64,000 bases of DNA, from the NCBI RefSeq assembly GCF_034720595.1, contig NZ_JAYESJ010000001.1, forward strand, positions 3,560,001 to 3,624,000. Direction: 5' to 3'. The position numbers and the translations under genes are program-made. The notes beneath the pieces were generated by a model. The model saw nothing but the letters and a program-made list of their open reading frames with translations, did not search any database and was not told the origin of the DNA. The first letter of the stretch is position 1. Each line of letters starts with the position of its first letter. This DNA is from Rhizobium sp. CC-YZS058 (GTDB lineage Bacteria > Pseudomonadota > Alphaproteobacteria > Rhizobiales > Rhizobiaceae). Shown here piece after piece: positions 40,740 through 49,984 of this stretch.

Positions 40740-42137
40740 TTAGTCGGAAAAGCCGAAGGGCGCTTCGGTGCGGCGGTAGTGATCGGGAAGGATCTGGCGG
40801 CCGATCGGCGGTTGCGACCGGGCCGTACACTGCTCGCGCTGACAGAGCCGGCAGGTGATGCCGATCGGCGTCGGGACAACCGGCTGCTGGGGGGAGTGAT
40901 AGACGAGCCGCTCCGCCTGGCTGCCTTCGCAGACCAGCGCCACCGCCCGCTCGACACGCGCTACCCCAAAGGCACCCCCACCCGAACGGACTGTACGGGC
41001 GATGGAGAAGAAGCGCTGCCCGTCGGGCAACTCCAGCCACTGGGTGACGAGCTGGCGCGGGGTGGAGAACACCTGATGCAGGCTCCAGAGCGGGCATCCG
41101 CCGCCGTGGCGGGCGAAGGGGAAGCCGGCGCTGTCCAGCCGCTTCGAGACATTGCCGGCCATATCCACCCGGATGAAGAAGAACGGGATCCGCTCCTGCC
41201 CCGGCTTCTGCAGCGTGGTCAGCCGGTGCGCCGTCTGTTCGAAACTGGTCGAGAACTGCCGGGACAGCGCCTCGATATCGTAGCGCCGCGCGTCCACCGC
41301 GCGGGCAAAGGCGGTGTAGGGCATCAGGACCGCAGCTGCGAAGAAGCCGGCCAGCGCCCGATGCGCCAGCCGCCGGCTGCTCTCGGAGTTCAGCGCCGCG
41401 TCCCGCACCAAGCGATCGATCTCCTCGTCCATCTCGAGATAGGCGATCTGCTGGGCGAGCTGGAAGGTCTGGCTTGCGCCGTCGAGCGTTTCCTCCAGCA
41501 ACACCTCGCGGCGGTGCCGGTCGAGCCGGCGCTTCGAGCCGACCATGACGGAGGCCGGCAGGCGCCGGACGCGCAGCGCATGGCGGCTGTCCAGATAGGC
41601 CACCAGCCCACCCGCTTCCGCCACGACGCCGGCAAGCCGCTCGGCGGCGCTGTCGAGCGCGGGGAAGCAATTGTGCCGGGCGGCAAGGAAGCTGCGCACC
41701 GCCGCCACCGGATCGCCCGGGTCCTCCCCCGCCCCTTCGGCCGCCGCCTGGCGCCGATCGGCCAGCGCGAACTGGCCTTCCTTGTAGGCCGTGTGCAGGC
41801 GAAGAAGCGCCTCTCCGAAGCCGGGAAAGCTGGTCAGCACATCGGCAGCTTCGAGCGGCGCAATATCGATATCGGCAAAGAGCGGGTCCTTGAGTGCCGT
41901 CTGAAGCCGGGCGACGAGATCCGGCAGGCTGTCATCGGCCAGGCTTGCCATGTCCAGCTTGTAGGTGCGGGCCAGCCGCAGCAGGATCTCCGCCGTCACC
42001 GGCCGCTGGTTGCCCTCCATCAAGGCAATATAGGAGGGCGAGACCTCGAGGTCGGAGGCCATGTTTGCCTGGGTGAGGCCCAGATCCTTGCGCAGCCGGC
42101 GAAGCCGCGGCCCGAGATAGACGCCCTGCTTGTCCAT
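40740..42137 (-). CDS. Short-chain fatty acyl regulator family XRE transcription factor (ScfR/RamB-like)
   Basis: 465 residues, ATG start. An N-terminal XRE helix-turn-helix (LGPRLRRLRKDLGLTQANMA to PSYIALMEGNQRPV, about 8-60) is followed by a long ImmA/IrrE-like domain and a C-terminal Cys-containing domain (FPFARHGGGCPLWSLHQV and ITCRLCQREQCTARSQ). This matches the ScfR/RamB/PrpC-regulator family, which senses acyl-CoA or acetate status and controls the glyoxylate shunt or methylcitrate cycle. It is divergent from aceA across a repeat-rich 128-bp region, so control of aceA is likely. The Cys cluster may bind a metal. Confidence 0.85.
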   Translation of the reverse strand: MDKQGVYLGPRLRRLRKDLGLTQANMASDLEVSPSYIALMEGNQRPVTAEILLRLARTYKLDMASLADDSLPDLVARLQTALKDPLFADIDIAPLEAADVLTSFPGFGEALLRLHTAYKEGQFALADRRQAAAEGAGEDPGDPVAAVRSFLAARHNCFPALDSAAERLAGVVAEAGGLVAYLDSRHALRVRRLPASVMVGSKRRLDRHRREVLLEETLDGASQTFQLAQQIAYLEMDEEIDRLVRDAALNSESSRRLAHRALAGFFAAAVLMPYTAFARAVDARRYDIEALSRQFSTSFEQTAHRLTTLQKPGQERIPFFFIRVDMAGNVSKRLDSAGFPFARHGGGCPLWSLHQVFSTPRQLVTQWLELPDGQRFFSIARTVRSGGGAFGVARVERAVALVCEGSQAERLVYHSPQQPVVPTPIGITCRLCQREQCTARSQPPIGRQILPDHYRRTEAPFGFSD

Positions 42138-42144
42138 ACAGCTA

Positions 42145-42173
42145 TTTACAGCATTACAGCGCGAGCTTGTAAA
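42145..42173. promoter_or_regulatory. Candidate operator between the ScfR-like gene and aceA
   Basis: An inverted pair TTTACA (42145-42150) and TGTAAA (42168-42173), with an extra TTACA (42154-42158). It lies in the 128-bp divergent promoter region, where an XRE-type dimer controlling both genes would be expected to bind. Confidence 0.45.
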
Positions 42174-42265
42174 GTTTGACAGGATGACAGCGAACCCTCT
42201 GTCGCGAGACCGCCCGCTCCGCCTAGCCTCTCTTCAGACGCAGACAGGACGAAGAGGAGATCGCC

Positions 42266-43858
42266 ATGTCCTACACCGCCGCCCTTCGAGAGGCCGAGCA
42301 GCTGATTGCCCGCTCCAGCAGCTGGACCGGGATGACCGCCGAGGCCGTGGCCCGCATGCGGCTGCAGAACCGCTTTCCGACCGGCCTCGACATCGCCCGC
42401 TACACCGCGCCGATCATGCGGCGGGACATGGCGGCCTATGACCGCGATCCGGCGCTCTACACCCAGTCGCTCGGCTGCTGGCACGGCTTCATCGCCCAGC
42501 AGAAGGTCATTTCGATCAAGAAGCATTTCGGCACGACGGAGCGGCGCTATCTCTACCTTTCGGGCTGGATGGTCGCAGCACTCCGCTCGCAGTTCGGTCC
42601 CCTGCCCGATCAGTCGATGCATGAGAAGACCAGCGTTCCGGCTCTGGTCGCCGAGCTCTACACCTTCCTGCGCCAGGCCGATGCCCGCGAGCTCGGCGCG
42701 TTGTTTCGCGAGATCGACGCGGCGCGGGCGGCCGGGGATCTGGCGCGCGAACGCCAGCTGATCCATGCGGTCGATACGCATCAGACCCATGTCGTGCCGA
42801 TCATCGCCGATATCGACGCCGGCTTCGGCAATGCCGAAGCCACCTATCTTCTCGCAAAGAAGATGATCGAGGCCGGCGCCTGCGCGTTGCAGATCGAAAA
42901 CCAGGTTTCCGACGAAAAGCAGTGCGGCCACCAGGACGGCAAGGTCACGATCCCGCATGAGGAGTTCATCGCCAAGATCCGCGCCTGCCGCTACGCCTTT
43001 CTGGAGCTCGGCATCGATGACGGCATCATCGTCGCCCGCACCGATTCGCTCGGCGCCGGCCTGACGAAGCAGATCGCCTACAGCGCAACGCCCGGCGATA
43101 TCGGCGACCAGTACAACAGCTTCCTGGATTGCGAGGACATGACCGGCCGGCCGGTCGAGAGCGGCGAGGTGCTGATCACGCAAGGCGGGCGGCTGATGCG
43201 GCCGAGGCGGCTGCGCTCCAACCTCTTCCAGTTCCGCGAAGGCACGGGGGCCGATCGCTGCGTGCTCGACTGCATCCACGCGCTCGACAACGGCGCCGAC
43301 CTGCTGTGGATCGAAACGGAGAAGCCGCATATCGCCCAGATCGCCGGCATGATGGACCGGATCCGCGCGGTGCGGCCGGAGGCGAAGCTCGTCTACAACA
43401 ACTCGCCCTCCTTCAACTGGACGCTCAACTTCCGCCAGCAGGTCTTCGACGTCTGGCAGGCGGAGGGACGCGACCTTACGGGCATCAACCGGGCGCAGCT
43501 GATGAGCGAGCAGTATGACGAGACCCCGCTCGGTCGCGAGGCGGATGACCGCATCCGTGCCTTCCAGCGCGAGGCCTCGGCCCGGGCCGGCATCTTCCAC
43601 CACCTGATCACCCTGCCGACCTACCATACGGCAGCGCTCTCCACCGACAGGCTGGCCAGGGACTATTTCGGCGCGGAAGGCATGCTCGGCTATGTCGCGC
43701 AGGTGCAGAAGACCGAGATCCGCCAGGGCATCGCCTGCGTCAAGCACCAGGCCATGGCCGGCTCCGATATCGGCGACGACCACAAGGATTACTTCGCCGG
43801 CGAAGCCGCACTGAAGGCCGGCGGCGCGCACAACACCATGAACCAGTTCGCTGCCTGA
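42266..43858 (+). CDS. aceA: Isocitrate lyase
   Basis: 530 residues, ATG after AAGAGGAGA. Active-site signature DEKQCGHQDGK near residue 214 (KKCGH type, with Gln in place of the second Lys), and metal-binding elements IIADIDAGFGNAE and IENQVSDE. The C-terminal HITLPTYHTAAL-like segment (residues about 450) is conserved. Its size of about 530 places it in the longer Pseudomonas-type subfamily rather than the 430-residue E. coli type. It cleaves isocitrate to glyoxylate and succinate, bypassing CO2-losing steps during growth on acetate, fatty acids or PHB. A ScfR-like regulator is divergent; a small gene follows. Confidence 0.95.
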   Translation: MSYTAALREAEQLIARSSSWTGMTAEAVARMRLQNRFPTGLDIARYTAPIMRRDMAAYDRDPALYTQSLGCWHGFIAQQKVISIKKHFGTTERRYLYLSGWMVAALRSQFGPLPDQSMHEKTSVPALVAELYTFLRQADARELGALFREIDAARAAGDLARERQLIHAVDTHQTHVVPIIADIDAGFGNAEATYLLAKKMIEAGACALQIENQVSDEKQCGHQDGKVTIPHEEFIAKIRACRYAFLELGIDDGIIVARTDSLGAGLTKQIAYSATPGDIGDQYNSFLDCEDMTGRPVESGEVLITQGGRLMRPRRLRSNLFQFREGTGADRCVLDCIHALDNGADLLWIETEKPHIAQIAGMMDRIRAVRPEAKLVYNNSPSFNWTLNFRQQVFDVWQAEGRDLTGINRAQLMSEQYDETPLGREADDRIRAFQREASARAGIFHHLITLPTYHTAALSTDRLARDYFGAEGMLGYVAQVQKTEIRQGIACVKHQAMAGSDIGDDHKDYFAGEAALKAGGAHNTMNQFAA

Positions 43859-43927
43859 CGCGTGGCGAACCATCCCTATCACGCCCGGCGTCGCCGCTGG
43901 CCGCCGCACACTTCGAGGAGAGAACCC

Positions 43928-44107
43928 ATGTCGGACCCGATGCAGATCACCCACACCGCCCAGCCGGAGCGCTCGCGCGCCGTCTTTTCCCAGCAGGATT
44001 TCGAGCTGATCCGCGTCGCGGTCGCCCATTACCTGCAGGTCGTCAAGGACACGCCGGACTCGATCAAATATTCGAACTTCTACCACCGGCTCGGCCGTAT
44101 TTCCTGA
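43928..44107 (+). CDS. Small protein downstream of aceA
   Basis: 59 residues from the ATG at 43928, behind GAGGAGAGA; the frame extends upstream without a site. The sequence is charged and helical, ending IKYSNFYHRLGRIS; no signal peptide or membrane span. It lies 69 bp after aceA and before a terminator, so it is probably co-transcribed with it. Family not recognised. Possibly a small accessory or regulatory protein of the glyoxylate shunt (inference from position only). Confidence 0.6.
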   Translation: MSDPMQITHTAQPERSRAVFSQQDFELIRVAVAHYLQVVKDTPDSIKYSNFYHRLGRIS

Positions 44108-44127
44108 CCTTCACACTAAAGCAGGAG

Positions 44128-44155
44128 CGGCGCGCTTTCATCGGGCGCGCCGTTT
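44128..44155 (+). terminator. Terminator of the aceA unit
   Basis: CGGCGCGC pairs with GCGCGCCG (44128-44152) across a 9-nt loop, followed by TTT. Located 20 bp after the small gene's stop and before the convergent oxidoreductase. Confidence 0.65.
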
Positions 44156-44166
44156 GCCGTTCTCGG

Positions 44167-45330
44167 TCAGGCCTCTTCCTTGAGCGTAATCCTCTGCCCG
44201 CCGGAGCGGGCCATGGCATGGATGATCCGCTCGATCTCCAGCCCCGCCGCAAAGTCCGGTCCGGCATTCGGTCCGCCGGCAATGGCGGCCAGCAGGTCGC
44301 GCGCCTCGATCACCTTCTGCTCGTTGAACCCGAAATTATGGCCCGGCGCCGGGCAGAAGGCCGCGAAATCCGGCTGGTCCGGCCCGGTGAGATGGCGCAC
44401 GAAGCCCGCCTCGCCGGCACGGTGGACGAGGAGTTCGTTCATGTTTTCCTGGTCGAAGAGGATGGTGCCCTCCGCGCCATGCAGCTCCCAATGCAGCCGG
44501 CACTTCCGGCCGCGGGCGACGCGCGAGGTGGCAAACGAGCCCTGTGCGCCGGAGGCGAAGGTGAGCAGCGCCAGCGCGCTGTCCTCGTTCTCGACCGGCC
44601 GCATCCCCTCCGGCGAGGGCCGCGCCGGCACGGCGATCTGGGTCTGGGCCGTGAGCGCCTGGACAGGCCCCATCAGCGCCAACATCTGGCTGACGAGATG
44701 GCAGCCGAGATCGCCGAGCGCACCGAGCCCGCCCTGCCGGTGCGTCATCCGCCAGGACCAGGGGAGCGCCGGATCGGCCGAATAATCCTCGTCATAGACG
44801 CCGCGAAAGGCCAGCAGCCGGCCGATCGCGCCCTGGCGCACCATGTCGCGTGCGGCCTGGAAGGCAGGGCTGCGGAGATAGTTATAGCCGAGCATGGTCA
44901 TCTGGCCGGGGCGGGCGGCCGCCATCGCCGCCATGGCGTGCGCATCCTCAAGCGTCAGTGCCATCGGCTTTTCGAGCCACACATGCTTGCCGGCGGCCAG
45001 CGCCGCTTCCGCCATCGGCCGGTGGAGGCCATTGGGTGCGGTGATCGAAACGACATCCACCCGCGGATCTTCGACCGCCTCCTCCCACCGGGCCGTCGCG
45101 CGGGCAAAGCCGAACTGGTGGGCAAACCGAACGGCGCTTTCCGCCGTCACGTCCGCCAGGATTTCCAGACGCGGATGCGCCCCGCCGAAGACGGCGGCGA
45201 CGTTGCGCCAGGCCAGCGCATGGCACTTGCCCATGAACCCGGTGCCGATCAGCGCCACGCCCAGCGCACGATCCGGCAGCGCCCGTTCCGGCACACTTGT
45301 CGGCGTTCCATCCAAGCCCTCATCCGCCAT
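44167..45330 (-). CDS. Gfo/Idh/MocA family oxidoreductase
   Basis: 387 residues from the ATG at 45330 (GGGGAGG upstream). N-terminal Rossmann domain with [17 protein letters not shown] near residue 25, then [18 protein letters not shown] and the family's catalytic Lys in [11 protein letters not shown] (EKP motif, residue about 115). The C-terminal alpha/beta domain has [13 protein letters not shown], containing a conserved His. These enzymes oxidise or reduce sugars, inositols or related polyols with NAD(P); the substrate is not evident. No ABC or sugar operon is adjacent. Confidence 0.85.
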   Translation of the reverse strand: MADEGLDGTPTSVPERALPDRALGVALIGTGFMGKCHALAWRNVAAVFGGAHPRLEILADVTAESAVRFAHQFGFARATARWEEAVEDPRVDVVSITAPNGLHRPMAEAALAAGKHVWLEKPMALTLEDAHAMAAMAAARPGQMTMLGYNYLRSPAFQAARDMVRQGAIGRLLAFRGVYDEDYSADPALPWSWRMTHRQGGLGALGDLGCHLVSQMLALMGPVQALTAQTQIAVPARPSPEGMRPVENEDSALALLTFASGAQGSFATSRVARGRKCRLHWELHGAEGTILFDQENMNELLVHRAGEAGFVRHLTGPDQPDFAAFCPAPGHNFGFNEQKVIEARDLLAAIAGGPNAGPDFAAGLEIERIIHAMARSGGQRITLKEEA

Positions 45331-45545
45331 CGTCAGCCTCCCCGCTGTTTGATGGGCGAAACTTACCTCCTGCCCAACGGATCGGCCATCCCGTGTCGGA
45401 CGTTCGGCGCAGGATGGCCGATCCCGCTGGCCTTGCGGGATGGGCCGTGCTAGAACGATCCTGATCGGCGTGTGCTGCGTGCGCCTTGGGCTTCCCCCTG
45501 AACCGACGGAGATTGTGCAACCGCTCACCACGGAAGGATGATCCT

Positions 45546-46697
45546 GTGTCGACATCTCAGAATTACAGCGGCGGCTTTCTCCGCCGCTTCATCGCCCACG
45601 AAGCCGCAGCCGGCCTGGTGCTGATGGGCGCGGCGGCGCTCGCGCTCGTCGTCGCCAATTCGCCGCTTTTCGAAGCCTACGACCATGCGCTCCACCAGAA
45701 GATCGCCGGGCTGAGCCTGCTTCACTGGATCAACGACGCGCTGATGGCGGTGTTCTTCCTGCTGGTCGGGCTGGAGATCAAGCGCGAGGTGGTGGACGGC
45801 CAGCTTGCGCGCTGGGACCAGCGGGTTCTCCCAGGTCTGGCTGCGCTCGGCGGCATGGCCGCGCCAGCGCTCTTCTATGTCCTCTTCAACCTTGGCGGAC
45901 CCGACACGCTGCGTGGCTGGGCCATTCCGGCGGCAACCGACATTGCCTTCGCGCTCGGCGTCCTCTCGCTGCTCGGGCCCCGCGTGCCGGCCTCTCTCAA
46001 GGTGTTCCTGGCCGCGCTCGCCATCATCGACGATCTCGGCGCCGTCGTCATCATCGCCCTGTTCTATACCGCCGGTCTCGACCTCTGGGCGTTGGGGGGC
46101 GCGGGTGTCGTCATCGTGCTCCTCGTCGCGCTCAACCGGGCCGGCGTCATGCGGCTTGCGCCCTATCTGGTGCTCGGCGCCGTGCTCTGGTTTCTGGTGC
46201 TGCGCTCCGGCGTCCATGCCACACTTGCCGGCGTCATCCTGGCGCTGACCATTCCGCTCGAAATCCGCAAGCCAGGCCTTTCGCCGCTGTTTCGGCTGGA
46301 ACATGCGATCCAGCCCTGGGTCGCCTTCCTGATCGTGCCGATCTTCGGCTTCGCCAATGCCGGCGTCTCCTTCGCCGGATTCTCGCTCGCTTCCCTGCTC
46401 GATCCGGTGCCCCTCGGCATTGCCGCCGGCCTTTTCCTCGGCAAGCAGCTGGGCGTCTTCGGCATGCTGGTTCTGGTGGTGCGCAGCGGCTGGGCGCAGC
46501 TGCCGGCGAAGGCCTCCTGGCGCCAGGCCTATGGCGTGTCCCTGCTCTGCGGCATCGGCTTCACCATGAGCCTGTTCATCGGCCTGCTCGCCTTCCCGAA
46601 TTCCGTCCATCTCCAGGACGAGGTCAAGCTCGGTGTCATCATGGGCTCCGTACTGTCCGGCCTCGCCGGCGCCGCGGTGCTGCTGCGCGCGCGCTGA
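45546..46697 (+). CDS. nhaA: Na+/H+ antiporter NhaA
   Basis: 383 residues from a GTG at 45546 (AAGGA upstream). About twelve membrane helices. NhaA signatures: [33 protein letters not shown] and the ion-binding Asp pair in [16 protein letters not shown], plus a late GKQLGVFG and [18 protein letters not shown]. It exchanges 2 H+ for 1 Na+ (or Li+) at the inner membrane for pH and sodium homeostasis. Length equals E. coli NhaA (388). Divergent from the oxidoreductase; no nhaR regulator is seen nearby. Confidence 0.94.
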   Translation: MSTSQNYSGGFLRRFIAHEAAAGLVLMGAAALALVVANSPLFEAYDHALHQKIAGLSLLHWINDALMAVFFLLVGLEIKREVVDGQLARWDQRVLPGLAALGGMAAPALFYVLFNLGGPDTLRGWAIPAATDIAFALGVLSLLGPRVPASLKVFLAALAIIDDLGAVVIIALFYTAGLDLWALGGAGVVIVLLVALNRAGVMRLAPYLVLGAVLWFLVLRSGVHATLAGVILALTIPLEIRKPGLSPLFRLEHAIQPWVAFLIVPIFGFANAGVSFAGFSLASLLDPVPLGIAAGLFLGKQLGVFGMLVLVVRSGWAQLPAKASWRQAYGVSLLCGIGFTMSLFIGLLAFPNSVHLQDEVKLGVIMGSVLSGLAGAAVLLRAR

Positions 46698-46704
46698 GGT
46701 CGCG

Positions 46705-47469
46705 CTACTCGAAGAGCTTGCGCTGCGCCGGTTCCGCCTTCGCCGCCTTTTCAGGCGGCGGGGGCAGCACGCCGCGGCGGCGCAGCTCCGTGCTGGCGGA
46801 GAAGCGGATGTCGATATCCCGTTCGGTCAGGAAGGCTTCGAGAACCGGCGTGCTCAGCACCTCCCAGCTCTTGCCGCGCTCCGGACCGGCGGGCACGCGC
46901 GGCAGGAGCCCCGGCTCCAGGCTCCAGGCCAGCAAGGTGTCGAGCGAAGCGACCGCCAGCATGTCGCGCAGATGATGGGCGGTCACATAGGCATCCGGCA
47001 GGGCCCGATGGGCAGGCAGGCCGGTTTCATGGTCGAGCCCCGCAGGCTTGCGCAGGTAGCGCAGCATCTGGTTGGAGAAGCGGGGCAGCTCCGGCCAGAT
47101 CCGCAAGGCGCATTTCCAGGTGCAGATCCAGGGCGTGCCGCCGGTCAGCCGCGGCGTGCAATAGCGCTGCTCGAAAGCGGCGCGATGGGCGGCGAGTGCG
47201 ACGACGCCGCCCTCCGGCCGGAGGATTTCCGGCGCCAGATCCCGCCAGAAGGGTGCGCCGGCAACATCCTCGTCGCGGATGTGGTGGATTGCCATCGTAT
47301 CGACCCCGATCGGCCGCCCCGGATTGACGAAACGCGCGCCGCGCGACGGCGTGACCTGCCACGCTCCGTCCTCCCCCCGGACCACATCCTGCCAGCCGAT
47401 TTCGCAGACATCGTTTGCGCCGTTGCCGGCGGTTTCCAGATCAATGACGCGAAGGCAGGGTGACGGCAT
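46705..47469 (-). CDS. DEDDh-type 3'-5' exonuclease (DnaQ/ExoX-like)
   Basis: 254 residues from the ATG at 47469. Exo I motif LRVIDLETAGN (Asp and Glu) at the start, a mid-region with HRAAFEQRY, and Exo III HRALPDAYVTAHHLRDML with the DEDDh His and Asp. The nuclease domain covers about residues 5-180, followed by a C-terminal part with a modified zinc or beta hairpin (LSTPVLEAFLTERDIDIRFS). Probably a DNA repair or RNA-processing exonuclease in the cytoplasm. It is convergent with nhaA, 7 bp from its stop. Confidence 0.82.
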   Translation of the reverse strand: MPSPCLRVIDLETAGNGANDVCEIGWQDVVRGEDGAWQVTPSRGARFVNPGRPIGVDTMAIHHIRDEDVAGAPFWRDLAPEILRPEGGVVALAAHRAAFEQRYCTPRLTGGTPWICTWKCALRIWPELPRFSNQMLRYLRKPAGLDHETGLPAHRALPDAYVTAHHLRDMLAVASLDTLLAWSLEPGLLPRVPAGPERGKSWEVLSTPVLEAFLTERDIDIRFSASTELRRRGVLPPPPEKAAKAEPAQRKLFE

Positions 47470-47559
47470 GAGGGGCAAGGTCCGCGGATGAGCTGCAGCC
47501 GGGCGGCTGCAAGGAGCAAACGCGTGAGGCCGCGGTTTCGTTCTGCGCGCGCCTGCGGC

Positions 47560-48132
47560 TTATTCCGCAGCCTCGGCCGGTGTCTCGAACAGCCCTGTCG
47601 GCAAGCCATCGAGGCTCTTCTGGTTCTTCTCGCGCCAGTAGGCCTCGATACCATCCTCGCCCTTGGCACGCGCCCAGGCATCCATCTGCGGCCGCTCCTC
47701 GCGATAGTCGAACAGCGGTACCCCGTAGCCGCAGGAGGTCTGCACCAGATCGAAGTCGAGATGCACCATCTGCCGCGCGCCGAGCGGCGCCTGCCCGTCA
47801 AACAGCGAGGCCAGCCTTTCGGCGAACTCCGCGCTGTCGCGATGGATGACCCGGCCGCGCCCATAGAGCCGCATGATCAGCGGCGGCCCGTCCACGGCGC
47901 AGAACATGATGGTCAGCCGGCCATCGGCCTTCATATGCGCGGCGGTTTCGTTGCTGCTTCCGGTGCGGTCGAGATAGAGAACGGCGGTATCGCTGACCAC
48001 GCGCAGCATGTCGGTGCTGCGCGGCGAAACATTCACATGGCCAGTGGCCGCCGCCGATGCCGTGAAGAAAATGTGCTGCTTGGCAATGAAGCTGTGGTGT
48101 TGCGCCTCGAGGCGAGGAAACTGCTTGGCCAT
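47560..48132 (-). CDS. Pyridoxamine 5'-phosphate oxidase-like (flavin-binding split-barrel) protein
   Basis: 190 residues, ATG at 48132. The split-barrel FMN-binding family is recognisable from FFTASAAATGHVNVSPRS, VLYLDRTGSSNETAAHM and IMFCAVDGPPLIMRLYGRG. The C-terminal third (FDLVQTSCGYGVPLFDYREE) matches the pyridoxamine oxidase-like group with a conserved CGYGVP. No signal peptide. Probable FMN-, F420- or heme-binding reductase; the substrate is unknown. It stands alone, divergent from arginase. Confidence 0.78.
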   Translation of the reverse strand: MAKQFPRLEAQHHSFIAKQHIFFTASAAATGHVNVSPRSTDMLRVVSDTAVLYLDRTGSSNETAAHMKADGRLTIMFCAVDGPPLIMRLYGRGRVIHRDSAEFAERLASLFDGQAPLGARQMVHLDFDLVQTSCGYGVPLFDYREERPQMDAWARAKGEDGIEAYWREKNQKSLDGLPTGLFETPAEAAE

Positions 48133-48369
48133 GATCGACTCAATCTTTCTGCCCCGGAAGAATCCCGGAACTGCTACTCCTTCTAGCAGCTTGCTGCTCC
48201 GGCATCGAGAGGCGACGCTCGGTTGCGAACTGCGCGCGACCGTGCGTTCTGCCTGGCCAGCCCTTGCAAACTGAACGAGAGATCGAGCAGATCGCGCAGG
48301 TTTCCGCCTTCATCCTGTCGCGCGGGCTTGGCAGGATGCGCGACACCTCACGACAGCAAGGATGATCGC

Positions 48370-49293
48370 ATGGCATCGGTGACCCTGATCGGCGCACCCA
48401 TCGAAGAAGGCTCCGGACGGCGGGGCTGCAGCATGGGACCGACGGCGCTGCGCATCGCCGGTATCGACCGCGTGCTGGAAAGCCTCGGCTTCACCGTCCA
48501 CGACACGGGCGACCTCAGACCCGAACCGGCAGTGGAGTTTTCCGCCGAGGCAGCGTTGAAGCACCTGCCGGTCGTTGCCGCCTACACGCGCGCGCTCGAT
48601 GCGGCGACCTATGCAGCGGCGCAGTCCGGCAGCGTGCCGATCATTTTGGGCGGCGACCACGCGCTGTCCATGGGCAGCGTCTCGGGCATGGCCCGCCATG
48701 CGGAAGCGGCCGGGCGTCCGCTTTTCGTGCTCTGGCTCGATGCCCACGCCGATTTCAACACCCCGGCCACCACCCCCTCCGGCAATATGCATGGCATGCC
48801 GGTCGCCTTTTTCTGCGGCCAGCCCGGCTTTCCCGCAATCCTGCCCGAAGACCGGCCCAAGGTGGCGCCGACCCGCGTCTACCAGATCGGCATCCGCTCG
48901 GTCGACGAGGCGGAGCGGCGCGAGATCGCCACACACGGCGTCCGGGTCTACGATATGCGCGCGCTGGACGAGAACGGAGCGGCCGCCACGGTGCGCGAGG
49001 TCCTTTCGGCGGTCGAGGCGGAGAACGGCCTCCTGCATGTCTCCTTCGATCTTGATTTCCTCGATCCCGACATCGGCCCCGGTGTCGGCACGACCGTGCC
49101 GGGCGGCGCCACCTTCCGCGAGGCGCATCTGATCATGGAAATGCTCTGCGACAGCGGGTGCGTGGCCTCGCTCGACATCGTCGAGCTCAATCCCTTCCTC
49201 GACGATCGCGGCCGCAGCGCCCGGGTTCTCGTGGAACTCGCCGCCAGCCTCTTTGGCCGCCGCATCCTGGATCGCCCCACCCGCAGTGCGTAA
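48370..49293 (+). CDS. rocF: Arginase
   Basis: 307 residues from the ATG at 48370 (AAGGA upstream). Ureohydrolase family with all binuclear Mn2+ motifs: ILGGDHALSMGSVSG, WLDAHADFNTPATTPSGNMHG and SFDLDFLDPDIGPGVGTTVPGG, near residues 97, 122 and 227. It hydrolyses arginine to ornithine and urea, often the first step of arginine catabolism in rhizobia and agrobacteria (there also named arcA). No ocd (ornithine cyclodeaminase) or Lrp-type regulator is adjacent in this window. Confidence 0.93.
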   Translation: MASVTLIGAPIEEGSGRRGCSMGPTALRIAGIDRVLESLGFTVHDTGDLRPEPAVEFSAEAALKHLPVVAAYTRALDAATYAAAQSGSVPIILGGDHALSMGSVSGMARHAEAAGRPLFVLWLDAHADFNTPATTPSGNMHGMPVAFFCGQPGFPAILPEDRPKVAPTRVYQIGIRSVDEAERREIATHGVRVYDMRALDENGAAATVREVLSAVEAENGLLHVSFDLDFLDPDIGPGVGTTVPGGATFREAHLIMEMLCDSGCVASLDIVELNPFLDDRGRSARVLVELAASLFGRRILDRPTRSA

Positions 49294-49373
49294 GGCGGGA
49301 GCCTTCAGGAAAAGCTCTTTTAACGTTTCTCTGCTTATGTTCTGGCAGGACGCGACAAAGGGGACGGACCGAC

Positions 49374-49853
49374 ATGAGCACCGCACTGAAGATGGCCGGC
49401 TTCGACGGCGAAACACTGGAGATCATCGCTTTTCGGCTGCATGATCAGGAATTCTGCGTGAAGACGACCACGATCCGCGAAATCCGCGGCTGGGCGCCCT
49501 CCACGCCGATCCCACATTCGCCGCCGGAAGTCATCGGTGTCATGAACCTGCGCGGCACGGTGATCCCGATCATCGATCTCGCCCACAAGCTCGGCATGAA
49601 ATCGACCGTCGCCAATGAGCGCAGCGCCATCGTCGTGGCCGAGGTCCATTCCATGGTCGTCGGTCTGGTCGTCGATCGGGTGTCCGATATCCTGACCGTC
49701 CAGGGCAGCCAGGTGCAGCCGGTGCCGGAGGTGACGACCTCCTTCGACAAGGCCTATGCGGAGGGCATCATTGCCAATGAGAACGGCATGATCTGCTTCC
49801 TCAACCTGGCTCGGATGTTCAAGGAACGCGATATCGACGATCTCGCTGCCTGA
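49374..49853 (+). CDS. cheW: Chemotaxis coupling protein CheW
   Basis: 159 residues from the ATG at 49374. One CheW domain: LEIIAFRLHDQEFCVKTTTIREIRGW, NLRGTVIPIIDLAHKLG and VGLVVDRVSDIL are the expected blocks. It bridges chemoreceptors and the kinase CheA. It is a solitary copy with no cheA, cheY or cheR nearby, so it may serve the soluble chemoreceptor at 18497-20206 or a main cluster elsewhere; that pairing is inference. Confidence 0.9.
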   Translation: MSTALKMAGFDGETLEIIAFRLHDQEFCVKTTTIREIRGWAPSTPIPHSPPEVIGVMNLRGTVIPIIDLAHKLGMKSTVANERSAIVVAEVHSMVVGLVVDRVSDILTVQGSQVQPVPEVTTSFDKAYAEGIIANENGMICFLNLARMFKERDIDDLAA

Positions 49854-49940
49854 TCGGCTCCGTCCGGAGATTTTTCACTTCGGACAGGTGCCGGACGGCT
49901 GGCCGACACAGCTTTGACATCAGACATGCCTTATACAACG

Positions 49941-49970
49941 AACGCGCCACCCCGGCGCGTTTTGTTGTTG
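49941..49970 (+). terminator. Terminator-like hairpin upstream of the phosphatase gene
   Basis: AACGCGCC pairs with GGCGCGTT across a 5-nt loop, followed by TTGTTGTTG. It lies about 90 bp after cheW and ends 15 bp before the phosphatase start, so it closes the cheW transcript or acts in the phosphatase leader. Confidence 0.6.
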
Positions 49971-49984
49971 AGGGCGTGGCGTTG

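Noticed and set aside
49914..49937. TTGACA and TATACA upstream of the phosphatase as a promoter
   Set aside because: The spacer is only 12 bp, too short for a sigma-70-type promoter.
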